The notes beneath the pieces are model-generated. The model saw only the letters and a list, made by a program, of their open reading frames with translations, had not been told where the DNA came from and did no database searches. A stretch of DNA of 64,000 bases from Paramacrobiotus metropolitanus (Eukaryota; Tardigrada; Eutardigrada; Parachela; Macrobiotidae), in the NCBI RefSeq assembly GCF_019649055.1, contig NW_026570385.1, positions 1 to 64,000 of the forward strand, written 5' to 3'. The translations under genes were made by a program, and so were the position numbers. Shown here piece after piece: positions 1-11,774 of the stretch (positions within the stretch are counted from its first letter, which is position 1; each line of letters opens with the position of its first letter).

Positions 1-41
1 GTTGCGTTCGTTACCCCCACCGAGTTTCCACAAATCCTATG
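1..41 (+). CDS. 3' part of an exon cut by the window edge
   Basis: One frame is open from base 1 and reads V-A-F-V-T-P-T-E-F-P-Q-I-L before a strong splice donor (ATG|GTAAGT, donor bases 42-47). The exon would end in phase 2. The protein is too short to identify. The donor is the only firm evidence, so this could also be chance. Confidence 0.3.
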
Positions 42-429
42 GTAAGTCTCCCTTACTACTTATAGTATGTCGTTCATTTGCATGCTAGTACAGCGAACGA
101 GTCCGAGAAAACGGTTCTGTATCACGAAAGCACAGTGAACGGAGCATCCATTCATTTGCTTGCGGGTAAAATCATGCGGGTAAAATCATTTGTTGAGGGT
201 TTGTTACTAATTAGACTGACAGTAAAAATTTTTGCAATCACGGTAACAAATAAAAATTAGCGGTTGCAGATAATAAAAGTACCTTCGTAAACTTTGTTGC
301 ATATCTTCAAAAATTGCCGCTTTCGTACAAGACTAAAAAGGATCTTGTGATCCATCCATCCTTTTAAACAAGCGGGGTCAATGCATTCATTCACTTTCCT
401 GGTTCTTCTGACAAACTTTGGCTGGCATC

Positions 430-2324
430 CTACCAGGGCTTAAACCGTTTGAAGAAGCCGACAGTTTTTTCTACTAATGATTGTTCTCTTGGAGGAGGCG
501 CAGGAAGACCATGAAGTCCAGGGCAATTTTGCTCAGTGCTGTTTTCTTCAAAACCGGCTGCCGGAGAGTTGTTTTTCGGCAAACTCTGTGTTTGAACACG
601 ACTCTTCATTGTCGGCATATAATTTCGCTCGAGGTGCAGTGCAGCATGGTTGGTACCTTTTTCTTTCTGCTCCATGAAAGCGCGAAATGCTTCCCCATTA
701 ATGTTAAGGTGATACAAACTCTGCACGAGTTCACAAATTTTTTCCGGGGTTAAATTGCTATCTTCTGCGTCCTTGTTGGCATTCAAATTCTCTTCCAGAA
801 CCTTTCGTTCTTGTACATATGCCTCTCGCATAGCTTTGTAACCGTCCAACCGTGTCCGAGAGCCACCGACAGCTACGCTGTCTTCTTCCAACCTAATATG
901 GTGATCGAGATACTGCTCCATGCTGTCGTTATAAGGTGTAATGGCATTCTTTTTCAAGAAAATTGCGAATTTCGAACACACATTGGTAATAGTAAGCCTT
1001 TCGTTCTCCAGCTCCGTTAACCTTTTTTGTGAAATTGCAATTATTTTCCGTTTTGCGCCTACCTCACCGCCTTTGGTTTTAAGCTCCTTCTCGACATTAG
1101 TATCTTTGATTTTTTTCGTCTTCTCGATCTGTTTGTAGGTGATATGCAGATGATCATCCCACCTGCAGCCACAGACGCGACATGACATCCCGTTATCCAG
1201 CTGCATTGCATAACATTTCTGCAGCTCTGGGTTCGGGTATCTTTCAGGGACAATGTCATTTAGACGGCATACTTCGTGGCAGATGCTAGTGTAGTGTACA
1301 ACTGAACCCTTAACCTTGCAACATTTCTCACTTCTGCATACGGTCATTGGATAAGGAATTTCTTCAGGTACCAAAATAATAGTAGGAACATACAGTTTTT
1401 TTTTCCATTCGCCACTCGATTGTTCTAATACCTCAAGCTCTTCCATATGGGATTTTACAGCCCTCATGTTGCTCTGGATATTGCGTGCTATTTCGGCCAT
1501 AGGTTCAACCAGCAGCAGTATCAGTCGCCTAGCTTCATTTAGGGAGATAGTGGTTTGTGTGCTATGCGGTTCCAAGCCGGCAATGTATGCTATCAATCTG
1601 TTTGTTTCATCCACCGATTTCTGCCAACTAAGTAAAAAGTTGTCAAACTCCACCGGTGAAAAGTGAATACCGCAGCGCACCGCCGCTAGAAATCGGATCG
1701 GCTCATTGTCCATGCAATACATCGTGCTGTTATCCAAAGTTATGGTGACATCATTGCTCTTTTTAAGTTCTAGCAGTCTCTCCTTCAAGGCAGGATAGGT
1801 GTCTCCAGGCCTGTAGAAAGTGCTCCGGCAGTTCGTGAACACGAAGATTATGTTACGGCATGCGTCTTTATGCAGATGTGTTAGCAGTTCGCTGATGCAA
1901 AACCTGAATAAGATCGTTAAGCGGGCGCTATTGGGCTTCAAGAGGATGCAGATGCCATGAATTTCTTTGAAACGCGAGATGTGCTTCAAAACGGCTTGGA
2001 AATTAGCTTTGTCCACGTCAACCCCTCTGGTATCGCCGACTCCAGGAGTATCAATCAACCGGATCAACAATTTCTTTCCGGGGAACGTGTAAGAGCGTGG
2101 TTCTTGTGTAGCCGATTCACCGGCTTTCAAGACCTCGCCCTGACGTGCTGATTGTTTTGGCTCACCCAGACTGACTACAACTTCTTGACAGTTCTCATCA
2201 AGCATCGTGAACTGCGACGGAATTAAATTAACAGGTATTCCTTCGCGCGCTTCAGCGAGAGTGGAGAACTGCACATAGTTGGCAAAACCGTTTATCCATG
2301 TAGACTTCCCCACTCCAGTTTCGC
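430..2324 (-). CDS. Last exon: P-loop GTPase domain plus coiled-coil/Cys-rich tail
   Basis: This exon encodes about 630 residues and ends at a TAG (430-432). It starts in the middle of the Walker A loop: the preceding exon ends ...ILG and this one continues ETGVGKST, giving a canonical GxxxxGKST. A G3-type motif (LIDTPGVGDTRG) follows about 90 residues later, then a hydrophobic beta strand (IIFVFTN) that could carry the G4 region. This is the TRAFAC/AIG1 (GIMAP)-like layout of immune-type GTPases. After the G domain comes a long helical region with a Cys-rich cluster (CRSEKCC, then CRVCGCRWDDH) that could bind zinc, then a charged coiled coil and a basic C-terminus. The acceptor is ATTATTGTAG|GC at 2325/2324 and the join is phase 1. 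The family call is knowledge-based; the specific role, probably cytosolic defence, is inference. Confidence 0.7.
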
Positions 2325-2691
2325 CTACAATAATATCAGTCGGTTATTAACTGCATCATTTGCGTGTTACGGCATATCCTATTCAGAGTATATAAAACTA
2401 CAGTATACTTCATTGATCTACATATGCTAGTAGTTAGTCTACGGTAGTACCGTTTATTCTTCTGCTGTATTTCCGAAAGCTTGTTGCTCTAATACTTCTC
2501 TACCCATACGAGTAGTTAAATGAAACGCTGTTAAAGATGAACTACAGTAAATCAAGGCTTCGAACCTTGTCGTCTGTGTAATCGTCTTCATGTCCGGACG
2601 GCAGCAGCTATAGCTCTGCCATTACTAGCTCAATAATTTTTAGAAATTTTGTTGTAAGATACTTCTGAAACGGCTTGGTGCTGTGACTTAC
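2325..2691 (-). other. Intron (367 nt) splitting the Walker A motif
   Basis: On the minus strand the donor is CTGG|GTAAGT (exon ends at 2692) and the acceptor is TTGTAG|GC (exon resumes at 2324). Joining them keeps frame and completes the P-loop, which is strong evidence that the two flanking ORFs are one gene. The intron contains a perfect 5-bp stem with a 7-nt TTCGAAG loop (about 2552-2568) that looks like a tRNA T-arm, but no full cloverleaf. Confidence 0.75.
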
Positions 2692-3850
2692 CCAGTATCA
2701 AAATATTTAGTTGCTTGACAGGAGAAAGTTGGCTGAGTTGAGCGCTCAGATCTTTTGCCGAATACGCCTGGTATTTTGGTCCATGAAGTGGGTCGCTGCA
2801 CAGATACTCAAAGGAGTTTGCGGGCGCTTTTCCACAGGAGCAATAGAAGAAGTTGTCAAAGCCATACTCAAGAGCTTCCTTACATTGTGGGCAGTGCCAA
2901 GAGCAGTGGCCACGATTGCACCTAAACGAAGCTTCGGTGAACGATGCCGGACAGGGCAGTTCCACAATGCACCGTTCGCTAGGCCGGGATGAGGCATGGT
3001 ACGCAGTCGATTTCGCAACAGGTGCTGCCATTGTGACATTTCCTTGTTTCAGAACATCGCTAGAGGTGCATTTGCCGTGTGAATAGTACGCTATGGTAAT
3101 GTTATCGAATCCGGGGTTTTTCGCTCGGTGGCAATCGGCCACCGCATAAGCGTATTTCATTTCATTTTCTTTGGGAAGGGCAGCAATCGCCAGGAACTTT
3201 TCCCAGTTATTTTTCCAAGTTTCTGGTTTTGCTGTGGCTTCTTCGGAATTTAAGAATAAAATGTAAATTCCGTCGGCATCGCTGATTTTAACAAAATTGC
3301 TCACATCACTTTGTTCATCTAGAAATGGAATGTTGAGATCGCGTAGTTTGACCAGTATGGTGGCTGTATGGGCAAGCTTGTGGAAGGTGTTCTTGAATTT
3401 TTGAAAATCACTTAAACAGAATGGAGCTCCGTTAACCTCAACTGCGCCGTATTCCCATAATTGGCGGCAAGAATCCAGATAATCTAAATCAGCCTCATTT
3501 TTATACAGCAACGTTAACCGTTCTTGAAAGGCTTTCTTGCAGACGGTTTCGGCATATCCTAACCGATCTCTTCGTTTCAAGACGTCGTTGTATGTGGTGT
3601 AGGGGACAAACTTTTTGTTTTCCTCGGCGGTGCGCAAAGCATCGCTAAAGAACAACCGCAGAGAGGCAAACTGGCGCAGCACAGGAGTTATTATGTCCAA
3701 AATTTCAGCTGCATCTATCTTGGCAGGGAGCACTGTCGGGACTGATTGCCTAAACAGATGGCAGGGAGCTAAAAGAATCTTGAAAGCCACGTCACTGGAT
3801 TCTTGTTTCTCTCGTATCAAGATATCAGCACAAGATTTCAGGTCTTTTAG
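2692..3850 (-). CDS. Middle exon: SNTX-type helical/thioredoxin-like region and zinc cluster
   Basis: This exon encodes about 386 residues. The N-terminal part (K-D-L-K-S-C then ...VPTVLPAKIDAAEILDII) resembles the helical linker that follows the MACPF-like domain in stonustoxin-family proteins. The middle (ILVKLRDLNIPFLDEQ...GIYILFLN) looks like the thioredoxin-like fold of the same family. Before the donor there is a Cys/His cluster (CNRGHCSWHCPQCKEAL, then FFYCSCGKAP) likely to bind zinc, then LNILILG leading into the P-loop. No ATG opens the frame. A stop lies at 3854-3856, so the exon must begin by splicing, most simply at AAAAG|CTA (3851/3850), phase 0. That acceptor has a poor pyrimidine tract. 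Confidence 0.6.
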
Positions 3851-4757
3851 CTTTTATTTGCAATGGCATCCGTTGATATCTACAATAATGCTGAATCATG
3901 AATATTAAATGGAGGCTTATCACCCGCCCGGTACATGTGACGGGCGGATGATTGCGCTGAAAGCAGTTCTGCTTTTTATAGTGTTAAAGAGGACGGCCTA
4001 AGTACGGCTGTCCTTTGGAATCTCAACGAATGGTATTGAGATGAACCCTTACGAGCAGTTGATACCTGATGAAAAATGGCACTAGGGTGCAATCAAATCA
4101 CTCGTATGTGAGCCACTGTAACAGCAATATTGGCTTAGATCAGGACATTTTTGCTTGAGTTTGAGCCAACCAGGTAGGCACGCGCTCGGGGCAGTTGGTA
4201 TGAGCACAGGACTGGTCGGTCCTGTTAAAGGTTACTTATGCTAAAACTGATTACTGCACCGTCGTGATGGCGATACTAAACAAAATTTTACTTAACCCAT
4301 TCAGTACACACAAGTTGGCGGTGCTTTTGCGGCTCCTTTGACATTAACAGTACTTACTCCTTGACATTAACAGACGCTGCTGTATTGGTGCAGCTTGGTG
4401 TCCTTTCTGAGGCAATTTACTCCCTCTTTACATGGTTGGAAAACAGAAAAGACTCATTAAAAGGCTCATAAAGAAAAAGACTCATAGAGACTCAGACTTA
4501 AAGACTCAAGCAAACTTAAAAGTTAAATTTGCGACAGGTCTCCCAAGGAAAGCGCTTGTCATTATAACCGCTAGAACGCGCACTTGGGCACCGTCAGAAC
4601 CGTTCGAGGAACAGTGCGGGCTTACAGCCTTTCATGCGTCAGGGGTAAATTATCGTAGGGATTTGTCTTTAGATTATCGTAGGGATTTGTATCTCTTATA
4701 CAGTGTTATCGGTGTGTTTCTAACTTTTAACGGGTATGTTGCACAGTCCGCTCTCAC
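3851..4757 (-). other. Putative intron (907 nt)
   Basis: It is bounded by a strong donor CAG|GTGAGA (exon end 4758) and a weak acceptor at 3851, both phase 0. It holds a GC-rich hairpin (CCGCCCG at 3924-3930 against CGGGCGG at 3941-3947) and an imperfect tandem duplication near 4650-4692 (ATCGTAGGGATTTGT twice). A plus-strand open frame (4432-4926) overlaps it, but its composition suggests no gene. Confidence 0.45.
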
Positions 4758-5371
4758 CTGGGTACTTCCGTTACACAGCAAGGACTTCCTTAGAGCCTTA
4801 TCCGGCATGGTAAGCAGCATGTCAACAAGAGAGCTCATGTCGGTTTCCGCTTGTGAGCTGTCCTCCGGTAATGAATCAAAAGTACACGCAACTGTTTTTG
4901 CCCGTAAAATTCCCACAACCACATGAGACGGGGAAAAATTCGGGTTTCCGCGATGTGTGTCTATGGTTATCCCAACCGGTACTTCCGCGGCTTCGATTTC
5001 CGCTAAAGTAACGCTGATAGCGTCTCGCGTTTCTGTAGCGGTGCTTCTGCGATCCGACAGTGACAGCTTCCAAGGATGATTGAGCTGTTGCAAGCCAACA
5101 AGGATGTTGATTTGTTGTTCAGCAGAGCATGGTGTAACAAGCTCGCTTCCCATTTTTAACAGCTTTTCATGTAAGGTCATGTTCTTAAATACTCGACAGA
5201 AACTGTGCTTGTGGCGTTGTCGATTTGTCGACTGAGCAAATAATTGGCGCATTTGGGATGTTCCGGGAATGATGGCATCAGTACGAATATCGTAAAGGTC
5301 ACCGAGAATGACAGGCCTTCCAAACGAGTATCGCCAAAGACATCCTTCAACACCATCCTCCTCCAGTTTCG
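4758..5371 (-). CDS. SNTX-like N-terminal (MACPF/CDC-related) domain exon
   Basis: It opens at a strong acceptor (TTTTTATTACAG|CG) in phase 1 and ends at CAG|GTGAGA. The sequence SFGRPVILGDLYDIRTDAII matches the hallmark start of the stonustoxin/neoverrucotoxin-like family, in which a pattern close to ALGRPFxLGxLYDxRxDxLIPG recurs. Non-venom animal proteins with this module are common and often sit ahead of AIG1-like GTPases, so this is probably an intracellular immune protein rather than a toxin. It lies just upstream of, and on the same strand as, the thioredoxin-like and GTPase exons, which is the expected domain order. At about 205 residues the domain is somewhat short. Confidence 0.6.
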
Positions 5372-6856
5372 CTGTAATAAAAAATCGTATTCTTCGGAAG
5401 TCGCTCAAATAGTGTCACGGTACTACATTGTATTTCATTCTGTTGGCATAGTACACTTTGTCTGTTGCTCTTGAATAACTGATTGAATTTAATTATTAAT
5501 TCCGAAATAGTATCAAATGTCAGGCTCTGGGAATGCCGAAATTTTTGAATACTCTGGCCATGTTTGCTGACAAATTAGGTAGTTTACTGATCCACAAGTG
5601 AAACGATGCATCTACGTCATACCGTTTAACAGAACAGTGTACAATGTACACCGATGGCGAATGTGTACGAACAGCAGCAAACGCTTCCAGTTTACTTGAC
5701 TTACTGGAAAATTTAAGGGTGCGCGGGCTCGCGAAGTCCTGCTCTTCTTTGGACTGCTGCTGTCCTTTCGGGGTGCCTGCCACAGAAAACATTATCCGAA
5801 TCTGTATCTCCTTTTGAGTGCAGTACAAAACCAAGAACATTTTATCAAGGAAGACTTAAGGATAAATGTCACAACAGTTTCCGGCAAATTCATCTTGGAA
5901 GTAACAAATTTTAAATGATTTTAATCATTAGCTAACTTAGCTTGGACCTTTGAGAGGCATTTAAGATCAAATATTTTATTTCAAGGACTTTGAGAGGCAC
6001 TATCCAACAACAACCAGTTGCTGTTTTATCAGATTTTTTTAAATTTGACCCCGATTTCACTCACTTGGCTGAGCATCAGCCTTAAAATCGGCAACGAGTA
6101 AGTCATCAGTTGCGTCTGTATCCAAAGAGTTGCGCATTTCGCCTTCGAGTGCGGTGGTTTGCGATGCTTTTGCTGTTTCATGGATTATAGCGCTTTGCTT
6201 CGGCATGCAGTTTTTGTTATCCCCGACGTCTTTGCACCCCACTAATTACAAAGCGTGCGTATTATAATATCGCATATTTCTAATCTACTTTGCACTTTTA
6301 GTTTCTTCCTACGATGGTGACTACAGTATCACTTATTTCAGGAAATTCTCACTTCGCTTTATGAAATTAAAGAGATGGACTTACTCTTACGGTAATTAAA
6401 GGAGTAACATTTACTGTTTACGCTCATAAAGAAGCAAAGGATATGCTTATCAAGATGCCGCAGTTTAAATAATATTTTATTCTATATATTAGCATCAGTT
6501 TGGACGGTTCATATAATGGGCGGCTGTGGTAAAATCTTGGACGACAGAAATAAAAATATGTTGTAAAGATAAGTAAATGATACATTATGCAAGGAAGTAC
6601 TGTACAAAACCGTAATAAAAAAAGATTCCGTTGACATAATCAAGTAGCTATTTAGTGCTCACCCTCGTTTCCAGTTGTTGATGCTCTGTCCTGAATGGTC
6701 ACTTCGCATACGGCAAGCTCCGGTGCAAATATCGATTCTAACAAGGGTGAACTTTGGGGCTCTACGTCCGAGGGCGCGTTGTTTTCTAAGAAATAATGAA
6801 GACGGGTGAGACACTTCGCAGAGTTCACGGACGCGAAGGAAGTTGCGCGCTGATAC
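5372..6856. other. Presumed first intron or upstream region; unassigned ORFs
   Basis: A minus-strand open frame (5520-5792 from its first ATG, 90 codons) has no recognised motif. A second one (6057-6242) is acidic and short. Neither is joined convincingly to the SNTX-like exon. A 13-14 bp direct repeat (ACTTTGAGAGGCA-type) occurs at about 5948 and 5987. Confidence 0.3.
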
Positions 6857-6914
6857 CGCTTTCATTTTCGGAATCGGTGATTTCAATAGAACCGAGCTCC
6901 TCTTCATCTGTCAT
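6857..6914 (-). CDS. Candidate first coding exon (acidic N-terminus)
   Basis: An ATG at 6914-6912 opens an acidic peptide (MTDEEELGSIEITDSENES). A possible donor AGCG|GTATCA at 6857/6856 leaves phase 1, which matches the acceptor phase at 5371. The donor is weak, so this is only a suggestion for the start of the SNTX-like GTPase gene; the intron would be about 1.5 kb. Confidence 0.25.
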
Positions 6915-7014
6915 GACTGCTGAAGGTTATGCTGTTAGTGTAGGCGCCGATGAGGGACCTGACAATCGTAGAAAAGGCAAGGCTCAGCAAATGATAACCA
7001 TGTATGACATGTGA

Positions 7015-8787
7015 AGCCGTTATATTGTATATCGAGCGCCCTGAATCTGAGCCTTACCCCTTTAATCGGTGTTTGTACAAACGAAAGAGGACAATACCAT
7101 TATCGTTCACGTTTTTGAGATAAGAATTATACAAAAACCGGTTAACACACACGTTGACGCACCTGTAACTGTTTGAAAGAAGAGATAGCGCTACCAACAA
7201 CCAAGCCTCTGCCTTATCAAACATGACTCGGATGGGCATGGTGGCGATAAGGCTTCTTATTCAAAAAGACAAAGACGCCATTAGGACATGGTCTGCGAAT
7301 CACATAGCGGTAATCCAAACAAAAGCCAGCTCAACGCCGTCGGCGATTTAGGAACGTCCAATTGCGTCCTAATTCACTGCGATCAAGCCATCATTGCCGT
7401 GTGATAGATGATTGTGAGTACAGAAGGATCCTGTGGGATAAAATCATAGAACGACTTTAGCACTCAAACAGGATTTCTGGTTTGACCAGTGACTTTCGTT
7501 TCCGCAATCCACACACTACCTAATGTAACGATTTGTTGCTCCAGAAACTAAACACCCCGTTTCCACTTTTCTTTTCAGAAAACGCTGTGCCGGACATAGG
7601 CGTCGTTGCAACGAAGGGATTGCGCCCTTTGGACTTCAGACAACCCCGTGAACGACGGTAGAAACGTTGTAGAACAAAAAAATTCAAAAAGCTGTAAAAG
7701 CAATTTTAGTAATCAAGCAAAAACGTAACTGAAACGATAAACATACCACAGTGGACAGTAAAATTTACAAGTACTAGGAAAAATACCGTAGATCGCATGA
7801 TGAGGTAATTAGGGGATTCTATTTGAATAGTTTATGTGCTCTTGTTTAAGAGATACGGTTTGAGTTCATTTCACCGTAAACTCCGCGCATGGCCGATCTT
7901 TCGCTATTCGAACTACCATAATCCCCGTCGATGTAAGTAAGTCCGACTAATGAAGTTCGACTTTACACAGGCCACAGGCTTTCCTTTTTAGTCAAAATGC
8001 ACTCGAAAATGAAATTTCCTTATGTTTATCGTGCGCTGGTGACCCAGGAAAAATATCAGACATAGGAACGGCGTAACGAAACAAAATTAATAAATAAATA
8101 ATAACGTAGTTTTTGCCATACAGAGAACTATAATTAACAAAAAAATTTCATGTGCAAAAGTTAAGACGACAGGCTAGAAAATCCATTTTGTACGAGTAGC
8201 TGCGATTTGCGTATATACATGTATATACGGTATTGTAACAGTACGTGCTACATATGCTACATATTGTACTGCCAGTGTGTTTGCATTCTGGATTTTGTTT
8301 TTTCTCACTTTGTTCTCCCGAAACTGGTAACAAGCATTAAAGCTCATGCTGAATCATGGAATGGCTGGTGGAATAGTTATATGCGGGTGGAATATTTATT
8401 TTACTGAAAACGATGGGTTTTCCGGGTTCTGTTAAGAAAGCGCACTGCTGGAAGCGCACAAGCAGCCTTTGTATTGCTATAATTTTTTATAGTAAATGAA
8501 TAAAAATTTCGTTTATGTGCACTGAAAATTAAACTTATTCTGCCAAAGCATAGATGCGTGGGATGGAAAATCCGGAACAGTAGTTAATATGATAAAATGA
8601 AATTTATGCGAAAATGCAATATAAAACCATTCACTCGAACAACTCGATTATACCCGCAGTCCAGTTTATAAAATTATTGAGTGTTTGGCGACGCCAGGAT
8701 GACCTTTGCAGAGACTTATTTCTTTAGAGTCGTACACTCTTATTCGACATACGATGAGAATTTCTCGATTTACTTTTATTATATAAA
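7015..8787. other. AT-rich intergenic stretch, no gene seen
   Basis: No open frame here exceeds about 66 codons and none shows a domain, codon regularity or paired splice signals. No repeat family was recognised apart from the dispersed repeat that starts at its right end. Confidence 0.5.
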
Positions 8788-8995
8788 AAGCCTGTGCAGC
8801 TCGTAGGTAATGCGATAGTGCATTGTAAAAGCATGTAGTATGGTTTACTTATTAATTTTGTTTGGCCCTGCCCTTTGAGTGTCAGCAGATGAAATTATTT
8901 TTTTAATTATGCTACGATGGTATACTATGTTTCTGCCAAAGATCAGATTTTTCTGAATTTGGACCCGGAAAATGGGCCCGGGTTAGATAACGCCA
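8788..8995. repeat. Dispersed repeat, copy 1
   Basis: This stretch aligns by eye with 14,445-14,655. Shared blocks include GCCCTTTGAG, AAATTATTTTTTTAATT, and TTTCTGC-AAAGAT followed by a block with AATTTGGACC. Identity looks about 75 percent with small indels. The other copy lies inside the 14.16-15.90 kb transposon, so this may be a remnant of a related element without its ends. Confidence 0.5.
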
Positions 8996-9258
8996 TGATT
9001 GCCTTCAGCGATGCGAAATAATGCACCTGCATATTTGCACATTCAATGATTCCAGGTATTACGAGAATATGACAACCCTAGAATGCAGTTTTACGGTTTT
9101 ACCGAAGAGACAATCACAATTAGCCAACAAAATTCTGCTCAGATTAAACCGGTACGAGCACTTGAATATTATCTCCCTATACAGAGATGTTGTTGATTCA
9201 GTTACTAATTGGCCGGCGAAACTGCTCGCTGTTTTAGATAATTATGTAAGAATTATGG

Positions 9259-9531
9259 TATACGAATATACGAGTATATACGAATATAAGGGGCGAAAGT
9301 AAACGCGTTCACCGTTCCCCTGTACTGCTGCCGTCACCCGCCTGGAGTGTGACGTTACGGCAATACATGTGGTTAAATCTGGCGCGGTACATAAGCGCCA
9401 TGTTCAGCCACAACGTCAAACTCCAGCCGGGTGACGGCAGCAGTACAGGGGAACGGTGGAACACGTTTACTTTTGCCCCCTATATACGAATATACGAATA
9501 ATTTATACGAGTATACGAATATCGTATCTTC
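9259..9531. repeat. TACGAATA-type minisatellite split by a MITE
   Basis: Short units such as TATACGAATA and TATACGAGTA repeat on both sides of the inverted-repeat element (9259-9288 and 9481-9531). The flanks continue each other, so the MITE inserted into an existing AT-rich tandem tract. Confidence 0.6.
9289..9480. mobile_element. About 190-bp inverted-repeat MITE (foldback)
   Basis: The first about 68 bp (GGGGCGAAAGTAAACGCGTT...) are an imperfect reverse complement of the last about 68 bp (...AACACGTTTACTTTTGCCCC). The loop is about 55 bp. No coding capacity. The flanks read TATA on both sides, which would fit a TA-type target duplication as in Tc1/mariner-derived MITEs, but the AT-rich surroundings make this uncertain. 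Confidence 0.75.
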
Positions 9532-10042
9532 TAGGAGCTGAGAGCTCGTTGCGAATGCATTTGCAATAATGCTGCATATATTATGTATTCAATACTCTCG
9601 AGTTGGGTAGCTTGTTTAGCGGTGCATATCTCTCGGGCGAGTCTCTCTTCTTCCACCTGACTTTCTGTTCGCTAATGGCTTTCCTGTCTCTGGGGATTTC
9701 CATCCCCACAATGTCATTGTCATGCCTTTTTGACGGATCTAGCTGCTCCGCAGCTTTTGGCTGCAGAACGCGCTTGTTTTTGTCTAGTAGCTCGTTGCAA
9801 ATACGCTTTCACTATACAAATTCCACACTTGCGAGTTTGCCCGAATGTTTAACGGGTACATATCAGTCTACGAATCCGTACTTCAAAATAAATAGTGGTG
9901 TATTGGCCGACTGTCCCGACTCTTTAGGTAGCGCATGGCCCGTAAAAAAGTCGTGTCTCCGACGCCTAAGTATAAGCCATCGTGTGTAACCGTTTAATAC
10001 GAGAATACCGAAGTATGATTAATTCAAAAATTTGTATTACAG
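9532..10042. other. Region upstream of the Ig exon; no firm gene
   Basis: A plus-strand open frame (9603-9989) is Ser/Leu/Phe-rich, lacks a recognisable domain and does not connect to the Ig exon. It may be intron of the Ig gene. Earlier exons of that gene, including a signal peptide, were not identified. Confidence 0.3.
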
Positions 10043-10236
10043 TGAATCAAATCTTGGACGAAGCCAAGAAAAAGGGCATCAACGGGACTCTGCATTTACG
10101 AGGCTACGGCCGCGGTTCGAATTCAACGGAGCTTAGCAATGCGGAATCGCCGCCGCAGACGGGGTTCATCCAAGCGCCTGAAGGCGGCACACTGCTCATT
10201 CCTTGCAACAACACCCGCAACGCCACCAATACCAAG
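10043..10236 (+). CDS. Exon of an immunoglobulin-domain protein (first half of Ig domain 1)
   Basis: The exon starts after a good acceptor (TTTGTATTACAG|TG, phase 2 to the next codon) and ends at AAG|GTTCAT. It encodes a linker with N-glycosylation sites and then EGGTLLIPCNNT, a typical Ig B-strand with the first disulphide Cys. NNT and NAT sequons suggest an extracellular protein. The donor is not optimal but gives phase 0, matching the next exon. Upstream exons are missing, so the protein is partial. Confidence 0.5.
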
Positions 10237-10297
10237 GTTCATGTAGGAGTCGGTAGGACATCCAGGTATTTAGGCTCAACATTGAGCGGTTGATTTC

Positions 10298-11774
10298 GGC
10301 AGAGGATAAAAGGTGGCAGTGGCACCTGCCACCGGCAGTGGCAGTTGCCATTATGCGTTCTGGCAAGCGAGAAAACGTGGAAACTGGCAATTGCTTAGAT
10401 ATGAGCATATAACTATACATTGTAAACCTAAGAAATATGTGAGTTGTTTAGAGAAATCGTTGCCACTGTCTTTCCAGTTCTTACTGAGGGCTGTAGTTTG
10501 AGTGCGGCGAAATGTCACACTCCCAGTTTTCCGGGTGCGCTTTTATTGAAATTGAAATTATTGAAATTCCGTCAGTCATAAAAATCATTTTTATGCTCCT
10601 GCACGTTAGAACTGTTAGTTTCGCAATTACTGAGGGTGCTCAGAAAATCTGTGCCTACAGATTGTTCTCCATCATGTCTCCAAATATGTATGACTAAATG
10701 CGATCAAAAACAAAACAGAGAAATGTGTGCGCTGTCAACTACGTCGGCTACGATACCGCAAGCACAACAACAAGGTGCTCCCAAACGTTAACAGTTCTGA
10801 GCACGAGCTGCTTGTTAGCTGTCTGGAAGAAACTCACTTGTTCTTTTTCCCGGGATTATTGTTTTCTTCTGGCTAGCTTGGGGCGGAGTTTAAACTTTGA
10901 ATGCCCAACGCAGTGCGGCGGCCCGCCTCCAAGATCAGTGCGACTGTTTTGTTGTTTCTAAATCAGTTTAACCGCCGTCACATACAGTACATCCCATTAA
11001 TAAGTTAACAATAAGCGTCCGATTTCTGCATTGCATTCGCCTCAACAGTGGCTCTAATTGAGCCGTTGGATCATTTGATTTTAAATATCCTTGATCACAA
11101 TTTCTAGTGATTTAGGCAACTGTTCAATAATTGTAAAAGTTATTTTAAGACGTATGCTGCATGTATCGGCAACTTCATGTGCGAGAGGCAATCCGCTGTT
11201 GTGCACTGGAGCAAAAAGCACTCAGCGCAGCACAAAACGACATCGTTGGGTTCTCGTGTAGTTTATTAAACATATTTGGTGCAAGCCGTGTTTATCTGGA
11301 AGTACTAGAAGAGTTAATCATCCCGTTCTGGATTAGTTTCTTCCCGATTCGTGTAGATCGCCTTTGCTTCAATGCATTAACATTGGGCGGCAAGGTTTTG
11401 TGATACCCTGCGTGACTGCGTCCACATTTACCCTTGAGGCACCGTTCTGGCGGATGATGCATTGAAGGGGTGTTTCTGTGTCACTTGGGATCTATAAGCG
11501 TTCCTGCGCTCACTGCAGCAGGAGGCGTATGCACTGGTCTCACTATGTCAGGCTTAAGTAGCAAGAAGCCAGCCGTATAAAAAACAATCGCGACATACTT
11601 CTGAATTTTTTCGATATTTTATATAAAGACATGTATCGTTGAATAGCAGTGGCATCACATTTCACGATCCGGCAGTTGCTACGCTTTATCGCTTGCCAGA
11701 ACGCGTAGTGGCAACTGCCACTGCCTGTGGCAGCTGCCAGTGGCAGGTGCCACCGCCACCTTTCATCCCCTGCC
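10298..11774. mobile_element. 1.48-kb non-autonomous long-TIR DNA transposon (Mutator-like) in the Ig intron
   Basis: The ends are long inverted repeats: about 95 bp from 10,298 (GGCAGAGGATAAAAGGTGGC...) are mirrored at 11,680-11,774 (...GCCACCTTTCATCCCCTGCC). The TIRs contain short reiterated GGCAGTGGCA-type units. Both sides are flanked by the identical 9-bp sequence GTTGATTTC (10,289-10,297 and 11,775-11,783). A 9-bp duplication plus long TIRs is the signature of Mutator-like elements. No transposase frame is visible inside. It lies in the intron between the two Ig exons, so the host gene tolerates it. Confidence 0.8.

Noticed and set aside
2545-2600. tRNA-like T-arm (CAAGG TTCGAAG CCTTG) on the minus strand in the GTPase intron
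   Set aside because: Only five of seven acceptor pairs fit and no anticodon or D arm could be drawn. Not a tRNA gene.
4432-4926. Plus-strand ORF of 164 codons
   Set aside because: Overlaps the SNTX-like exon on the other strand, contains a local tandem duplication and has no domain. Probably a shadow.
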